From JAGLTN01 sp023135255 (GTDB lineage Bacteria; Planctomycetota; Phycisphaerae; Sedimentisphaerales; Anaerobacaceae), in the NCBI GenBank assembly GCA_030639495.1, contig DAOWCP010000026.1:1-25623 (forward strand): DNA of 25,623 nt, read 5' to 3'. Each line of letters opens with the position of its first letter. The first letter of the stretch is position 1. Shown piece by piece: positions 9,748 through 17,182 of the stretch. A program made the translations under genes and the position numbers. The notes below the pieces were generated by a model. That model searched no databases, was not told where the DNA came from, and was given only the letters and a program-made list of their open reading frames with translations.

Positions 9748-9778
9748 AAGCTCCGGCAATAACAAAACTTCGGAGCTT
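9748..9778 (+). terminator. hairpin after metG, without a clear T-tract
   Basis: AAGCTCCG at 9748-9755 pairs perfectly with CGGAGCTT at 9771-9778 around a 15-base loop. No T-run follows, so termination is uncertain. It may instead be a processing site or part of the leader of the next gene, whose ATG lies 20 bases on. Confidence 0.45.
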
Positions 9779-9797
9779 ATGGATGGGATGATGAAAA

Positions 9798-10151
9798 ATG
9801 AAGAAGAACCTCGACAAAATAGCTTTGAAAGATGGACGCTTCAGCCCTGAAATAGTTAAATTTGTCTACGAAGGCTTAAGCTACAGTGTTGAAAACTTGA
9901 TCGACCGACCTGATCACGTCAGCGGACAGATACTTTGCCAAGGCTTAAAGTTGTTCGCTATTGAAAATTGGGGGAAACTTGCGAAATTGGTACTAAACAA
10001 AAATGGGGTAAAGACAACTCGCGATTTTGGTGAAATTGTTTACATGATGATCGAAAACAAATGGATGAGCGCACAACCCACAGATACCATTGAGGATTTT
10101 GACGATGTCTACGATTTTCAAACGGTATTCAAAGATAAGTTTAAATTTTAA
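9798..10151 (+). CDS. Minf_1886-type small protein (Planctomycetes/Verrucomicrobia-restricted)
   Basis: This 117-residue soluble protein matches, from memory, the pattern of the Minf_1886 family, which is limited to the PVC group. The recognisable blocks are FSPEIVKFVYEGLSYSV, DHVSGQILCQGLKLFAIENWG, GVKTTRDFGEIVYMMIE and the acidic DFDDVYDFQTVF end. Function is unknown. It follows metG by 75 bases with a hairpin between and converges on the M20 gene with 18 bases between stops. The start at 9798 lies after GGATGGGATG, which gives a moderate Shine-Dalgarno. The two upstream ATGs at 9788 and 9791 are in other frames. Confidence 0.82.
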   Translation: MKKNLDKIALKDGRFSPEIVKFVYEGLSYSVENLIDRPDHVSGQILCQGLKLFAIENWGKLAKLVLNKNGVKTTRDFGEIVYMMIENKWMSAQPTDTIEDFDDVYDFQTVFKDKFKF

Positions 10152-10155
10152 CACC

Positions 10156-10185
10156 AAAGTATGCGGATGTCATGTCAGATACTTT
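10156..10185. terminator. shared hairpin between convergent genes
   Basis: AAAGTAT at 10156-10162 pairs with ATACTTT at 10179-10185 around a 16-base loop. It covers the stop codon of the minus-strand M20 gene and lies just after the plus-strand stop. It would work in either direction, but T-runs are short. Confidence 0.4.
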
Positions 10186-11270
10186 AATATAAGTTCTTTA
10201 TAATATCCAGCCGCTTTCTTAATATCACAAAAATCGATACACTCATCAGGTTTATGACACAATTGCGGATCACCCGGACCACAAATAACAACCGGTGCTG
10301 AAAACTCCGCGACAAATGGCCCATCTGTAGCATAATTGGCACTCGTAGTCTCTTGAGCACTCACAATCTGACAAAAATCTTTAACAAATTCGCTTTCAAT
10401 ATCACTATTCAGCGATCCAACCTGCCTGACAATATTAATTTCAGCATTGAAATCAGGATTCTCACTTTTAAGTTTTGAAAAAATATCTTCAAGATCAGAG
10501 ATAATTCGGCCATACGTATACTCAGGCGTAGTCCTGAAATCAATCCCGATACTGCACTCATCAGGCACGACATTAACAGCCTCGCCGCCGGAAATCGTAT
10601 TAATACTCATAGACAAACCGCCGGTTATACCCCTCTTATACTTATCAAGCTCAGTTAAAAGGCTGTTCATCAAAGATATCGCGTTAATCCCTAAATACGG
10701 CATCGAACCGTGAGCTGTCTTGCCCCTGGTAGATATTTTTACCCAAAATAAACCCCTGTGAGAAGTTATCACCTCAAAATTTGTAGGCTCCGGAATAATA
10801 ACACCCGCCAATGCCGGCATTTTACCGCCGAAAGAGTCCACAAACCTTCTAACCCCGCAACTGTCAGTTTCTTCGCCGGCGGTAGCCACAAACATCAGAT
10901 CGCCCTTAAGATCAACTCCGGATTCAACTATTTCCTTAATGGCAATTACGATGCCAACAGTTCCACCCTTCATGTCTACCGAACCCCTGCCATATATCTT
11001 ACCCTCTTTTTCCATCCCGGAAAAAGGCGGATTAACCCATTCTTCATTGCCAGGCGGCACAACATCTATATGACAAACAAACAGCAAAGCCCCCCTTTCG
11101 CCACTCGATTTAACATGAGCAAAAACATTAGCCCTGTTTTCATCCCAGATATCAATTTCGCAGGCTACAGATGATTTTTCTAAATCTTCTTTAATCAACT
11201 CCGCTCCCTTAATTTCACCTTTATCTGCCGTCGTATCTGCCTGAACAAGTTTTTTTAATAAATCTTTCAT
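10170..11270 (-). CDS. M20 family metallopeptidase (ArgE/DapE type deacylase)
   Basis: A zinc hydrolase of the ArgE/DapE/CPG2 group, 366 residues. The metal and catalytic residues are in order: H67 and D69 in CHIDVVPPG, D99 in GRGSVDMKG, E133/E134 in TAGEET, E161 in PEPTNF, and H339 in GDPQLCHKPDE. The inserted dimerisation domain contains RGKTAHGSMPYLGINAI. The fold suggests removal of an acyl group or a dipeptide cut. ArgE, DapE and other amidase roles cannot be told apart without a tree, and no arginine or lysine genes adjoin. The start is set at MKDLLKKL (11270). An upstream in-frame extension is possible but reads as non-coding hydrophobic residues. No Shine-Dalgarno is seen there. Confidence 0.9.
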   Translation of the reverse strand: MKDLLKKLVQADTTADKGEIKGAELIKEDLEKSSVACEIDIWDENRANVFAHVKSSGERGALLFVCHIDVVPPGNEEWVNPPFSGMEKEGKIYGRGSVDMKGGTVGIVIAIKEIVESGVDLKGDLMFVATAGEETDSCGVRRFVDSFGGKMPALAGVIIPEPTNFEVITSHRGLFWVKISTRGKTAHGSMPYLGINAISLMNSLLTELDKYKRGITGGLSMSINTISGGEAVNVVPDECSIGIDFRTTPEYTYGRIISDLEDIFSKLKSENPDFNAEINIVRQVGSLNSDIESEFVKDFCQIVSAQETTSANYATDGPFVAEFSAPVVICGPGDPQLCHKPDECIDFCDIKKAAGYYKELILKYLT

Positions 11271-11278
11271 AAAATGTG

Positions 11279-11307
11279 AGTATATTAAAATTAAAGCAAA
11301 ATGCCAG
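11279..11307 (-). promoter_or_regulatory. possible promoter of the M20 gene, giving a near-leaderless mRNA
   Basis: On the minus strand CTGGCA (11302-11307), 17 bases and TATACT (11279-11284) lie so close to the ATG at 11270 that the leader would be only a few bases. This fits with the lack of a Shine-Dalgarno. Confidence 0.35.
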
Positions 11308-11399
11308 CTAATCTTCAGGTAAATGGTGTTTAAGCCAGAATATAGCACTACTAAAATTTCAAAATAAAATGCGGCAAAAAGAAAAACTAAAAAAAACAG

Positions 11400-11428
11400 T
11401 TGCCAACCTTGACCTGAATTAACATAAT
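11400..11428 (+). promoter_or_regulatory. sigma70-type promoter for the zinc-ribbon coiled-coil gene
   Basis: TTGCCA at 11400-11405, a 17-base spacer and CATAAT at 11423-11428, each 5/6 to consensus. The predicted start is near 11435, leaving a leader of about 40 bases that contains AAGGAG at 11465-11470. Confidence 0.6.
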
Positions 11429-11475
11429 GAGGGGCTTAAAAGTGAATTATTGTCATCTCATTACAAGGAGTACAA

Positions 11476-12213
11476 ATGGGACCTGTGTTAAATGGGTTGA
11501 TAAAACTACAAAGTGTTGAAAGCAGACTGCGCGCAGTAAAATCAAAGCTTACAAGATGTCGAAGAAATGTGATTATCCAGGAAAACATGATAAGAACACT
11601 TCAAAACAGCTTTGAGGCAAAAAAAGAAGAGCTCCTGCTTAGTAAGATACAAGCCGATCGTCTCGAATTAGAACTAAAGACAAAAGATGAATCCATCGCC
11701 AAGTTAAGAGCTTCTTTAAATGCTGCTAAAACAAACAAGGAATATGCCGCTATTTTGACTCAGCTTAATACTTCAAGAGCAGACAATTCCAAGATCGAAA
11801 CTCAAATACTCGACATGTTCAAAGACCTTGAGGTAGATGAAGCCCAATGTGCTGATCTCAAAAAACAGACCGAAGAACAAAAAGAAAAACTTGAGCAGAT
11901 AAGAAAAGATTCGGAGCTCTCTGCTGTAAAATTGCAGAAAGAGATCGAAAACATACAACTCGAATGGGACAGCACTGCCAAAGAAATCCCCGCTGAGACG
12001 CTTAAAACTTTCAACAGGGTTGCAGAAACCTATGACGGTGAAGCACTTGCAACCGTCGAAGGACTTGGTCATAGCACAGGACCATATAGCTGCGGCGGTT
12101 GTTTCATGGGAATAACTGCTGAAAATGTCAACCTGCTGATGACAAAAGATGACATTCTTCGCTGTCCTAACTGTACAAGGATACTTTTTCTAAATCAGGA
12201 CCACGAAGAATAG
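11476..12213 (+). CDS. coiled-coil protein with C-terminal C4 zinc ribbon (CT398/zf-RING_7 type)
   Basis: Residues 10-165 or so form a long charged coiled coil. The C-terminus has a four-cysteine ribbon, with C206 and C209 in SCGGCFMGI and C230 and C233 in LRCPNCTRILF. This is the architecture of the widespread zf-RING_7 (C4-type zinc ribbon) proteins, including Chlamydia CT398/CdsZ. The exact role is unknown in most bacteria; a nucleic-acid or protein-complex role is usually proposed. A good Shine-Dalgarno (AAGGAG, 5 bases before ATG) fixes the start. An RNase H-PurN fusion follows after 100 bases, a neighbourhood that hints at RNA-related work but does not prove it. Confidence 0.88.
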   Translation: MGPVLNGLIKLQSVESRLRAVKSKLTRCRRNVIIQENMIRTLQNSFEAKKEELLLSKIQADRLELELKTKDESIAKLRASLNAAKTNKEYAAILTQLNTSRADNSKIETQILDMFKDLEVDEAQCADLKKQTEEQKEKLEQIRKDSELSAVKLQKEIENIQLEWDSTAKEIPAETLKTFNRVAETYDGEALATVEGLGHSTGPYSCGGCFMGITAENVNLLMTKDDILRCPNCTRILFLNQDHEE

Positions 12214-12313
12214 TTTTTTTCTGCAAACACGATTTAGGCAGAACTATCTGACATTTGCATTTAAGCTTACTTTATGTTTAGTTCTGAGAATATTGCATTT
12301 AAGGAATTAGTAA

Positions 12314-13387
12314 TTGCCAGGATCTTCAAAAAAAATAACCATTTATACAGATGGCGGAAGCAGAGGCAACCCAGGCCCAGCGGCTTGTGGCTTTGTCATC
12401 GCATCGGATAACGGCAAGCAACTCATCGCAAAAGGTCTCTTCCTTGGCAAAGCTACGAACAACATCGCTGAGTACACCGGTATTTTAAAAGCTCTCCAGC
12501 ATGCGAAAGAAATCCGAGCCAACGAAATACAGCTTTTCAGTGACAGCGAACTGATAGTAAAGCAAATAAATGGTCAATACCGTGTCAAAAACGCCGGCTT
12601 GAAGGAATATTACGAGCAGATAATGAATATTCTATCTGGTTTTGGCAGTTGGCAGGTCACCCACGTTTACCGCGATAAAAACAAAGAAGCTGACGCATTA
12701 GTAAACAAAGCTCTTGATAATTCAGCCGATGTAGAAATTAAAAACAATTCTCGGACCTCGCAGAAAAAACAAAAACCAATACGCATCGCAGTGTTAATCA
12801 GCGGCGGCGGAAGAACTCTTATCAACATTGACGAGCAAATTAAAAAAGGCGAACTAAACGCTGAAATATCGCTGGTAATAAGCTCTCGTTCAACGGTAGC
12901 AGGAGTCGAAAGAACTAAAAATCTCGGCTATGGCGTAAAAATAATACGGAAAAAAGACTACCCCGATATTGACCTGTTCAGCAAACAAATAGAAAGAGAA
13001 CTCATCGCAGCAAAAGTTGACCTCGTTATTCAGGCAGGTTGGTTATGCCTTTGGAAAATCCCCACGCAATACAAATATCGGGTTATGAATATACACCCTG
13101 CCCTGCTGCCTTCTTTCGGCGGACAGGGAATGTGGGGCCATCATGTCCATGAAGCTGTTCTAAAAGCGGGATGTAAAATAAGCGGCTGTACGGTACATTT
13201 CTGTACAAATAAATATGATAAAGGGCCAATTATTGTACAATTAGGATGTCCGGTTAAAGATAACGACACTGCCGAGACACTCGCAGCAAGAGTCTTTGAG
13301 CAGGAATGTATAGCATATCCGCTGGCAATAAAGCTTTTTGAACAAAAAAAATTGGCTGTTAAAAGTAATATTGTACATATATACTGA
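12314..13387 (+). CDS. fusion of RNase HI-type domain and phosphoribosylglycinamide formyltransferase (PurN)
   Basis: One uninterrupted frame of 357 residues joins two enzymes. Residues 7-137 are an RNase H of the RnhA-like/archaeal type, with a complete DEDD set: D13 in YTDGGSRGNPGP, E53 in NIAEYTG, D77 in LFSDSE and D127 in NKEADAL. It should cut RNA in RNA-DNA hybrids. After a Lys/Asn/Ser-rich linker (about 138-155), residues 156-357 are a GAR transformylase, with N259 and H261 in NIHPALLPSF and D302 in NKYDKGPI. This step of purine synthesis uses 10-formyl-THF. The TTG start has AAGGA 8 bases upstream. The fusion is unusual, and no frameshift or stop separates the parts. Confidence 0.88.
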   Translation: MPGSSKKITIYTDGGSRGNPGPAACGFVIASDNGKQLIAKGLFLGKATNNIAEYTGILKALQHAKEIRANEIQLFSDSELIVKQINGQYRVKNAGLKEYYEQIMNILSGFGSWQVTHVYRDKNKEADALVNKALDNSADVEIKNNSRTSQKKQKPIRIAVLISGGGRTLINIDEQIKKGELNAEISLVISSRSTVAGVERTKNLGYGVKIIRKKDYPDIDLFSKQIERELIAAKVDLVIQAGWLCLWKIPTQYKYRVMNIHPALLPSFGGQGMWGHHVHEAVLKAGCKISGCTVHFCTNKYDKGPIIVQLGCPVKDNDTAETLAARVFEQECIAYPLAIKLFEQKKLAVKSNIVHIY

Positions 13388-13443
13388 TCCCAATTGAATT
13401 CACCCGTTTATCCGCGGGAACTTACTACCCTTCAAGGGTATAA
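13381..13443 (+). repeat. dispersed intergenic repeat, copy A (internally shortened)
   Basis: The left part (AATCCCAATTGAATT type) and the first CCGCGG palindrome are joined directly to the terminal palindrome TACCCTT-C-AAGGGTA (13426-13440). About 40 bases present in the other copies are missing. It starts within the stop region of the RNase H-PurN gene. T-runs follow, so it may also end that transcript. Confidence 0.8.
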
Positions 13444-13488
13444 ACTGATTTTTTTTAGTTTTTTTTTAAAATAACCGATAAGCTTAAC

Positions 13489-13947
13489 ATGAAGAAACGC
13501 AAAAAAGCCATGCTGACAGAGGTTATTATTATAGTAACCATTACCACGATTGCGGTTTTGGCAATGGTAAATTTCAAAGATTATATCAACAAATCAGAAG
13601 CGATCAAATTCATGGATCGCCTTAGCACTGTCATAAACGACTACAAAGAAAATTATGGCGCCGTACCTCCGGAATCTTACATCCAGCAAATAAAAGACGA
13701 TTTGCAAGGCTCATTAAGGCTCGGCGGGCTGCAATACAGATCAAGGTGGATTGATTTTGACTCACCGCCGGATACAATTCTCGCCTATACAGAAAGAAAC
13801 TACCGTTCGCCATTTGTCGGCAAGGGATTTATAGTTTTAAGATTAGATGGAGAAGTACAATGGATGGAAAAAAAGGAATTTAAACAAATCTTTACAACTC
13901 AGCAAAAACCACAGGAAATTGAATTGCTGAAAAAAAAACCATTCTGA
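13489..13947 (+). CDS. pilin-like single-helix membrane protein
   Basis: Of the 152 residues, the first six are Lys/Arg-rich, followed by a hydrophobic helix from about 12 to 30. A glutamate (E11) at its start resembles Glu5 of type IV pilins and type II pseudopilins. The prepilin Gly before the cleavage site is absent: cleavage before AMLTE would leave Lys at -1. The following NKSEAIKFMDRLSTVINDY and NYGAVPP also fit pseudopilin alpha-1 and the first loop. It could be a degenerate pseudopilin or simply a type II anchored protein facing the periplasm. No secretion genes adjoin. The Shine-Dalgarno is not clear, so the start is moderately sure. Confidence 0.7.
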   Translation: MKKRKKAMLTEVIIIVTITTIAVLAMVNFKDYINKSEAIKFMDRLSTVINDYKENYGAVPPESYIQQIKDDLQGSLRLGGLQYRSRWIDFDSPPDTILAYTERNYRSPFVGKGFIVLRLDGEVQWMEKKEFKQIFTTQQKPQEIELLKKKPF

Positions 13948-13973
13948 TAACCTATAATAATCAGCACTAAATT

Positions 13974-14007
13974 AAAAAAAGACTCTGATTTTCACCAGAG
14001 CCTTTTT
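13974..14007. terminator. bidirectional intrinsic terminator
   Basis: An A-tract at 13974-13980, the stem CTCTG/CAGAG with flanking G-C, and TTTTT at 14003-14007 form an intrinsic terminator on either strand. It lies between the pilin-like gene (plus) and clpC (minus), 27 bases after the former stop. Confidence 0.75.
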
Positions 14008-14027
14008 GATTGCACATCGTAATTCAA

Positions 14028-16538
14028 TTACTGAGGCTGAACAATAGCCTTCTCTGATTCTTTCTTTGCTTTAGACTTATCTTTAACACCTTCAATCTTG
14101 AGATGCTCTTCGTCAAGAACGTCGATCTTAATAAGATTTTTATCCTTGAACTCACCCCTAAGCATCCCCTCTGACAAGGGGTCCTCAATATAACGACCGA
14201 TAGCTCTTCTAAGAGGTCTGGCACCAAATTCAGGATTATAACCTTTATCAATCAAAAATTCTTTGGCAGAATCGGTCAACTCAAGTTCCAGACCATGTTC
14301 AACAAGACGTTTAAACACTTTCGCAAGTTCATAATCAATAATAATCTGCAGATCTTCTCTCGTAAGACCTTTAAATACGATCACATCATCAAGCCTGTTA
14401 ATAAACTCAGGTCTGAAGTGACGTTCGATCTCTTTATTAAGAAGCTCTTTCATCCTCTCGTAATTCGACTCAACAGTCTTTTTGCCGAAACCAAAGCCAG
14501 ACTGATTCCTGATAAGATCAGCACCAATATTGCTGGTCATAAGAATAATCACATTCTTAAAGTCAACATACCTGCCGAAGCTATCCGTAAGCCTTCCCTC
14601 ATCCATGATCTGAAGCAGCATATTATAAACATCAGCATGAGCCTTTTCAATTTCATCAAGCAGCAGAACTGCATAAGGCCTGCGCCTGATTCTCTCAGTA
14701 AGCTGACCGCCCTCCTCATAACCGACATATCCGGGAGGAGCGCCCACAAGCCTGCTGACATTGTGTTTCTCCATAAACTCACTCATATCGAGTTGAACAA
14801 GTGCACTCTCATCACCAAACATAAACTCCGCCAATGCCTTGGCAAGCAAAGTCTTACCAACACCACTTGGTCCAACAAGCACAAAACTGCCCATCGGTCT
14901 GTTAGGATCCTTAAGACCGCTTCTGCTTCTTCTTACTGCCTTGGATACCGCTATAATCGCCTCATCCTGGGAAACAACTCTTTTATGAAGTTCGCTTTCA
15001 AGCTCAAGAAGTCGCTGTGCTTCCTTTTTCTCAAGCCTTGTAAGAGGAACACCTGTCATCTTACTGACAACCTCAGCAATGATCTCCTCATCAACAACAC
15101 CCGTCTGCTCTTTATTTTTTTCGTACCACTCTTTATGCATTTTCGATTTTTCTTCAAGCAAATGCTGAGCTTCATCTCTCAGAGAAGCGGCACGCTCATA
15201 ATCAGCGCCCTTGACAGCCTCATCTTTTTCAACCTGAAGCTTTTCGATTTTATCTTCAACTTTTGTCAAATCCGGCGGAGGAGTCATATTCTTTATACGA
15301 ACTCTTGCCCCTGCCTCGTCGATAACATCGATAGCTTTGTCAGGCAGACATCTTCCTGTAATATAACGAGTAGAAAATTCCACCGCCTGATAAAGTGCTT
15401 CATCTGTAAACCTTACCCTGTGGTGAGCCTCATACCTGTCCCTTAGACCCTTAAGAATAGCAACTGTTTCCTCTTTTGAAGGAGGGTCAACAATTATTGT
15501 CTGGAATCTTCTCTCAAGAGCACTGTCTTTTTCGATATACTTTCTATATTCGTCAAGAGTTGTAGCACCAACACACTGAACTTCACCTCTGGCCAATGCC
15601 GGTTTCAAAACATTGGATGCATCTATTGCACCCTCTGCTCCGCCTGCACCTACAAGTGTATGCAGTTCATCGATAAACAAAATTACATTCTTTGCTCGCC
15701 TGACTTCATTAATAACAGCTTTAATTCTCTCCTCAAATTGACCTCTGTATTTTGTACCGGCAACCATCATCGCCAAATCAAGAACAACGACTCTCTTACC
15801 CCTGAGGATTTCCGGCACATCTTTATGAATTATCTGCTGACTAAGCCCTTCGACAATAGCGGTCTTTCCAACGCCGGCTTCACCAAGCAAAACAGGGTTA
15901 TTCTTGGTACGCCTGCAAAGTATCTGTATCAGACGCTCTATTTCATTTTGCCTGCCGATAACAGGATCCAACTCGTCCTCAACAGCCAGCTGTGTAAGGT
16001 CCCTGCCAAAACTATCCAACGCCGGAGTCTTGCTCTTCTGTTTAGGTCTTGAAGAACTTGTACCCATATCCATTGCCATATTAGAAGGACTCTCTTCAAC
16101 GCCGGCACCGAGAAGACTCAACACTTCCTGCCTTAAATCTTCAAGCTTAAGACCAAGCCCCATCAAAACCTGCGCTGCAATACCTTCCTGCTCACGAAGC
16201 AATCCAAGCAGAATATGTTCGGTTCCAACATAATTATGATTTAAGGCCCTTGCCTCTTCAATTGCATACTCAATAACTTTCTTAGCTCTCGGCGTCTGCG
16301 GAAGCTTGCCCATTGTCACCATATCCGGACCGCTTTTCACATACTTCTCAACCTCAAGCCTTAATTTCTTTATATCCACGTCAAGATTTTTCAAAACAGT
16401 AGCACCAACGCCACTGCCTTCCTTGACAAGACCAAGGAGCAGGTGCTCTGTACCAATGTTGTCGTGGTTAAATCGTTGTGCTTCCTGGTTTGCCAAAGCC
16501 ATAACCTTGCGTGCACGGTCTGTAAAACGTTCAAACAT
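14028..16538 (-). CDS. clpC: ATP-dependent protease ATPase ClpC
   Basis: The unfoldase that feeds ClpP has 836 residues, close to Bacillus ClpC (810). Two Clp-N repeats cover residues 1-145 or so (RFTDRARKVMALANQEA and its second copy). The first AAA+ module has GEAGVGKTA near 210. A UVR domain (about 425-460; DYERAASLRDE), typical of ClpC and absent from ClpB, lies between the ATPase modules. The second module has GPSGVGKTLLAKAL near 555. A short basic tail ends it. AGAGG 6 bases before ATG sets the start. No ctsR, mcsA or mcsB neighbours are seen, so the Firmicutes-type operon is absent. Regulation cannot be read beyond a long 626-base upstream gap. Confidence 0.96.
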   Translation of the reverse strand: MFERFTDRARKVMALANQEAQRFNHDNIGTEHLLLGLVKEGSGVGATVLKNLDVDIKKLRLEVEKYVKSGPDMVTMGKLPQTPRAKKVIEYAIEEARALNHNYVGTEHILLGLLREQEGIAAQVLMGLGLKLEDLRQEVLSLLGAGVEESPSNMAMDMGTSSSRPKQKSKTPALDSFGRDLTQLAVEDELDPVIGRQNEIERLIQILCRRTKNNPVLLGEAGVGKTAIVEGLSQQIIHKDVPEILRGKRVVVLDLAMMVAGTKYRGQFEERIKAVINEVRRAKNVILFIDELHTLVGAGGAEGAIDASNVLKPALARGEVQCVGATTLDEYRKYIEKDSALERRFQTIIVDPPSKEETVAILKGLRDRYEAHHRVRFTDEALYQAVEFSTRYITGRCLPDKAIDVIDEAGARVRIKNMTPPPDLTKVEDKIEKLQVEKDEAVKGADYERAASLRDEAQHLLEEKSKMHKEWYEKNKEQTGVVDEEIIAEVVSKMTGVPLTRLEKKEAQRLLELESELHKRVVSQDEAIIAVSKAVRRSRSGLKDPNRPMGSFVLVGPSGVGKTLLAKALAEFMFGDESALVQLDMSEFMEKHNVSRLVGAPPGYVGYEEGGQLTERIRRRPYAVLLLDEIEKAHADVYNMLLQIMDEGRLTDSFGRYVDFKNVIILMTSNIGADLIRNQSGFGFGKKTVESNYERMKELLNKEIERHFRPEFINRLDDVIVFKGLTREDLQIIIDYELAKVFKRLVEHGLELELTDSAKEFLIDKGYNPEFGARPLRRAIGRYIEDPLSEGMLRGEFKDKNLIKIDVLDEEHLKIEGVKDKSKAKKESEKAIVQPQ

Positions 16539-16654
16539 TTTAAACCTCTGTAATTAAAAAAATACTGATCTTCGCTTATTATTCCTATTTTAACTGCTTA
16601 CTTCTGAGCTTAAAACCAAAATCACACCAAAATAACAATTCTCCTGGTATAATT

Positions 16655-16759
16655 ATACTACTCACAACCAAGTTTCCCCGTTTGTCCGCGGGTAAATAAC
16701 TTTGGGATAATACTTTCCAGCTTTCCTCGCGGAAATTTCTTAGCCTCAAAGGGTATAAT
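16655..16759 (+). repeat. dispersed intergenic repeat, copy B
   Basis: It belongs to the CTCAC..AAGTTTCCCCG subgroup with copy E. The palindrome TTTGTCCGCGGGTAAA lies at 16681-16696 and the hairpin TTTCC-TCGC-GGAAA at 16722-16735. A weak terminal stem ends in GGGTATAAT. ATTATAC (16652-16658) and GTATAAT (16753-16759) form short inverted ends. Confidence 0.85.
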
Positions 16760-16766
16760 TCCCACT

Positions 16767-16789
16767 AAGTTTGTCCTCCTGACAAACTT
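16767..16789 (+). ncRNA. perfect hairpin with CCUCC-type loop, possible RNA element
   Basis: AAGTTTGTC (16767-16775) pairs with GACAAACTT (16781-16789) around CTCCT. With its closing C the loop reads CCTCCT, complementary to a Shine-Dalgarno such as AGGAGG at 16992-16997. No promoter was identified, so expression as an RNA is speculation. Confidence 0.3.
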
Positions 16790-16980
16790 TCTTATACACA
16801 TATAAAACTCAAAACACAACTAATTTATACGCCCTGGGCATAAAATTCGTTCATCTACAAAGCCCGGACTGCTAACCTGTACCGTTTTATCGACTAAAAA
16901 AGGCCTTAACTTTCTGCCGAATTATGAAAAATGCCCTTTTTCCTTAACTATAAAACTACAAAAATATCAGAATATTATAG

Positions 16981-17035
16981 GACATTGCAATAGGAGGCTA
17001 AGAAAATGAAAAAGCTCTGAAGAATAAGCAATGTC
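16981..17035 (+). promoter_or_regulatory. Shine-Dalgarno with four-codon frame inside an 8-bp inverted repeat
   Basis: GACATTGC (16981-16988) and GCAATGTC (17028-17035) flank AGGAGG (16992-16997) and ATG AAA AAG CTC TGA (17006-17020). This may be a leader minigene for the gene at 17183 or the relic of a gene start. A second very short frame starts at 17031. Confidence 0.4.
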
Positions 17036-17182
17036 AAAAGAAAATTTCTTCTGATAATACTACAACTATATTTTTTTAAAAAACCATTTCAACACTAAAT
17101 TTGCTTGCTAAAAAGCTTTTATTATGCTAAAAGTCTTTAAATAAGATTAAAATTCACATATTAATTTAAAGAGGAAAAAACA

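Larger units (their letters stand above)
16557..17182. other. 626-base intergenic region between divergent clpC and the secreted-protein gene
   Basis: The stretch holds repeat copy B (16655-16759), a perfect 9-bp hairpin with CTCCT loop (16767-16789), an A/T-flanked hairpin (16896-16941) and a Shine-Dalgarno plus four-codon frame inside an inverted repeat (16981-17035). No gene longer than a few codons is supported. Confidence 0.7.

Noticed and set aside
14295..15446. Long plus-strand frame of 383 residues opposite clpC
   Set aside because: It is a shadow of the highly conserved ClpC gene, without a domain or ribosome-binding site.
16539..16700. CIRCE or CtsR operator upstream of clpC
   Set aside because: No TTAGCACTC/GAGTGCTAA and no CtsR heptad pair was found.
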